Source: Sorangiineae bacterium MSr11954 (GTDB taxonomy: Bacteria; Myxococcota_A; Polyangia; Polyangiales; Polyangiaceae). From it: a stretch of DNA of 64,000 bases. Where the stretch lies: NCBI GenBank assembly GCA_037157815.1, contig CP089984.1:3521001-3585000 (forward strand), given 5' to 3'. Numbering within the stretch: position 1 is the first letter of the stretch; every line of letters begins with the position of its first letter. A program made the position numbers and the translations under genes. Positions 62,031 to 64,000 of this stretch are shown here, one piece after another. The notes below the pieces were generated by a model. It saw only the letters and a program-made list of their open reading frames with translations, did not search any database and was not told the DNA's origin.

Positions 62031-63017
62031 ATGAAGGTCTACGACCTCAATCACGCGCGCGCGCTTCATCATCTCCTCGAGGAGGCGCACGTGGCGCGCG
62101 CCGCTCGGAGGCTCGGGATCACGCCGGCCGCGGCGAGCAATGCGCTCCATCGGCTGCGCGTCGACTTCGAGGATCCGCTCCTCGTCCGCTCCGGCCGCGC
62201 CCTCGTGCGCACCCCGCGCGCCGAGAAGCTGCGGGCGCCGGCGCGCGAGATGATGGCGGCCGCGGAGCGCCTCTTCATGCAGGGACGGCCGTTCGATCCG
62301 GCGACCGCCGCCTGGGACTTCCTCCTCACGACCTCGGACCGGGTCGCCGAGCTGCTGCTCCCGACCCTCGATCGCTTTCTCCGCGAGCGCGCGCCGAGGG
62401 CGCGGCTCTCGGTGCGGACCACGATGGTGGACATCGGCTCGTTCCTCCGCGATCGCGGGGGCGTCGCGGTCGTGGACGGCCGGTCGCTCCTGCGCGATGG
62501 CGGGGGCGTCGCGGCCGTCCCCGAGCTCCGCAAGGATCCGGATCTGCGGTCGGAGCCCCTCTTCGACGAAGACCTCGTCTGCGTCTTACGGAGACGTCAT
62601 CCGTTTGCCGGACGTCTCAGCCTCGCGCGCTTCGCCGCGCTCGAGCACGTCCTCGTCGCGCCGCTCGGGAGCACCCCGCGCGGCGTGATCGATACCCTGC
62701 TCGAAAAGCGCGGCCTCTCCCGCAAGGTGACGCGCGTGGTGATGGCGTTCTCGCTCGTGCTACCGCTCGTCGCGAAGTCGGATCGCGTCGCGGTGCTCCC
62801 GCGCACGCTCGCCGAGGCGCATGCGCGGAGCTTCGGCCTCGAGCTCCATCCCGTGCCGCTCCCCATCCCACGGGCGGAGATGATGCTCGCCTGGCACCTC
62901 GCAAACGAACAGGACCCAAAGCACGTCTGGGCCCGCGATCTCCTTCGCCATGCCGTGCGCGAGCTCGGCCTCTCCGCGACATGCCCGCCGCCGGCGCGGA
63001 CGTCGCGCGGGCGCTGA
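62031..63017 (+). CDS. LysR-family transcriptional regulator
   Basis: 328 residues from ATG 62031. Winged helix LHHLLEEAHVARAARRLGIT, PAAASNALHRLRVDFEDPLL; then the effector domain (FLLTTSDRVAELLLPTLDRF; SEPLFDEDLVCVLRRRHPFA; LEHVLVAPLGSTPRGVIDTL). In the effector domain a segment is duplicated: RDRGGVAVVDG and RDGGGVAAVPEL lie 17 residues apart, an insertion of about 17 residues compared with relatives. Divergent from and probably regulating the NmrA gene. Confidence 0.93.
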   Translation: MKVYDLNHARALHHLLEEAHVARAARRLGITPAAASNALHRLRVDFEDPLLVRSGRALVRTPRAEKLRAPAREMMAAAERLFMQGRPFDPATAAWDFLLTTSDRVAELLLPTLDRFLRERAPRARLSVRTTMVDIGSFLRDRGGVAVVDGRSLLRDGGGVAAVPELRKDPDLRSEPLFDEDLVCVLRRRHPFAGRLSLARFAALEHVLVAPLGSTPRGVIDTLLEKRGLSRKVTRVVMAFSLVLPLVAKSDRVAVLPRTLAEAHARSFGLELHPVPLPIPRAEMMLAWHLANEQDPKHVWARDLLRHAVRELGLSATCPPPARTSRGR

Positions 63018-63059
63018 CCACGCCCGCGAGCTTCGACGTGTGACGCGTCGAGGTCGCGG

Positions 63060-63752
63060 TTATGGCGTCGCGAGCGCCGTTCGCCGCTCGAGCTCCGCAG
63101 GCGACGGGTTGTCCGCCCCGAGGGAGCCGGGCTTGACGGCGCCGTCGCGCTCGTATGTCGCGATGACCACACCGCGGGGCGAGGACGTCGACGCCGTAAG
63201 CTTCAAGCCCGCGGGGATCGTGCCGTCGCCGAACAGCCGCTTCCCGCTTCCCAACAACAAGGGGCAGATCCGCAGCTGGAACCGATCGATCAGGTCCGCC
63301 TTCAGCAGCTGCTGCGTCAGCTCGCTGCTGCCTTGGATCACCATCGGCGGGCCGTCCTGCTTCTTCAGCTCGCGCAGCTTTGCCACGACGTCCTGCCCGA
63401 GCCACTGCGTGTTCTTCCAGCTCAATCCCTCCGGGCGGTGGGTCGCCACGTACTTGGTGCACGCGTTGAATGCCTTCGCCGTGTGCACATGGGCCGCGTC
63501 GTAGCCCGGCTGCCCCGGCTCCATGGGGAAGTACGGCCAGTACGCCGCGAAGATGTCGTACGTAAACCGCCCCAACAGCAGATCGAACGGCTTGGTGAAA
63601 TCCTCGCCCATCACCGCCCCCACGACCTCGTCGAAATAGGGCCACACCCACCCACCGAACTCGAATCCCCCCGTCGGGTCCTCTTCCGGAGCGCCCAGCG
63701 CCTGCATCACTCCGTCCAGACTCATGAACACCACCGCGTTGATTTTTCGCAC
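63060..63752 (-). CDS. RibD C-terminal-like reductase (dihydrofolate reductase fold)
   Basis: 230 residues from a GTG preceded by CAGGAG; the open frame upstream has no start signal. Pattern: VRKINAVVFMSLDGVMQALG, PFDLLLGRFTYDIFAAYWPY, MVIQGSSELTQQLLKADLID, CPLLLGSGKRLFGDGTIPAG. Same fold family as the 23360 protein but of a different subgroup (with an extra central segment). Convergent with the LysR gene; no operon. Confidence 0.92.
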   Translation of the reverse strand: MRKINAVVFMSLDGVMQALGAPEEDPTGGFEFGGWVWPYFDEVVGAVMGEDFTKPFDLLLGRFTYDIFAAYWPYFPMEPGQPGYDAAHVHTAKAFNACTKYVATHRPEGLSWKNTQWLGQDVVAKLRELKKQDGPPMVIQGSSELTQQLLKADLIDRFQLRICPLLLGSGKRLFGDGTIPAGLKLTASTSSPRGVVIATYERDGAVKPGSLGADNPSPAELERRTALATP

Positions 63753-63893
63753 GTGTTTCTCCTGGTTGGGCGCCCGCTTCGGCGCGTTCACCGGCACGTC
63801 GAACGAGCGACGCCTCGATCGACATCGCCAACCTGGGTTCGCGGCCCGCCGGGCGGAGATCCGGCGGGGAAGGGGAGCCGGCGAAAAAAATGT

Positions 63894-63922
63894 TTGACGA
63901 AGCAAGGCGGCAGGCCTAGAAA
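63894..63922 (+). promoter_or_regulatory. near-consensus promoter at the right edge
   Basis: TTGACG (63894-63899), exactly 17 nt, then TAGAAA (63917-63922), preceded by an A-rich tract (GCGAAAAAAATG) that could act as an UP element. No coding start follows within the window; the transcript would run out of it to the right. The layout is that of strong promoters such as those of stable RNA operons; this is inferred. Confidence 0.5.
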
Positions 63923-64000
63923 GCGCGGCTCCGAGTTCGGAGACGGATTCGGAACGCTCCCGAGCCCGCGTCGCCGTTAACGACGAAGAGCTCAATCCGC

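Overview
The window is high-GC DNA, densely packed with genes on both strands. It most likely comes from a large-genome myxobacterium (Myxococcota, Sorangium/Polyangium-like). This is inferred from content: a Ser/Thr kinase fused to a TPR tail, many lipoproteins and secreted proteins of unknown function, a SitI3-like immunity protein, many one-component regulators, and secreted chitin-degrading enzymes. No ribosomal or other marker gene confirms it.

Left end (1-1.2 kb): a compact array of about nine tRNA genes (Pro, Val, two Leu, Ile, Met, Pro, two Ser) with unusual architecture. Two of them carry the same 34-nt insertion inside the T arm. This is the most unusual object in the window. Then 1.2-7.3 kb holds an ArsR/AHSA1 operon, gene debris and secreted proteins of unknown function. 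7.6-8.6 kb is an IS630-family element with a frameshifted transposase. 8.7-19.3 kb carries an M1 metallopeptidase lipoprotein, a 1008-residue receptor kinase, a 5'-truncated AraC gene, and a peptidylprolyl isomerase/HupE operon.

19.3-22.8 kb is a clean IS21-family insertion (istA/istB, 5-bp target duplication) that splits a LysR gene; removing the element restores a 314-codon frame. 23-32.6 kb is a mosaic of small metabolic and regulatory genes: RibD-C reductase, LysR, GST, FAD monooxygenase and a second ArsR/AHSA1 pair. 33-50 kb contains an AA10 polysaccharide monooxygenase and a GH18 chitinase, a GlxA-type regulator facing an HD hydrolase, a LytS/LytTR two-component pair, a CGNR regulator, a 7TM sensor-like protein, a 20-residue amphipathic peptide ORF, an FGE-like lipoprotein and an amidohydrolase lipoprotein.

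50.5-52.5 kb holds a lipoprotein followed by a SitI3-like gene, in the order of sitA-sitI toxin/immunity loci. 53-56.6 kb is a formate dehydrogenase-like molybdoenzyme convergent with its FdhD sulfurtransferase. 56.7-63.8 kb holds a strong promoter overlapped by two tandem palindromes, a YCII/ECF sigma pair, a GST whose 3' end has been tandemly copied four times, an NmrA-like reductase, a LysR and a second RibD-C reductase. The right edge shows a near-consensus promoter that could belong to a stable-RNA operon outside the window.

Several stretches of 300-1000 bp contain no convincing gene; they hold short tandem repeats, hairpins and decayed gene fragments.
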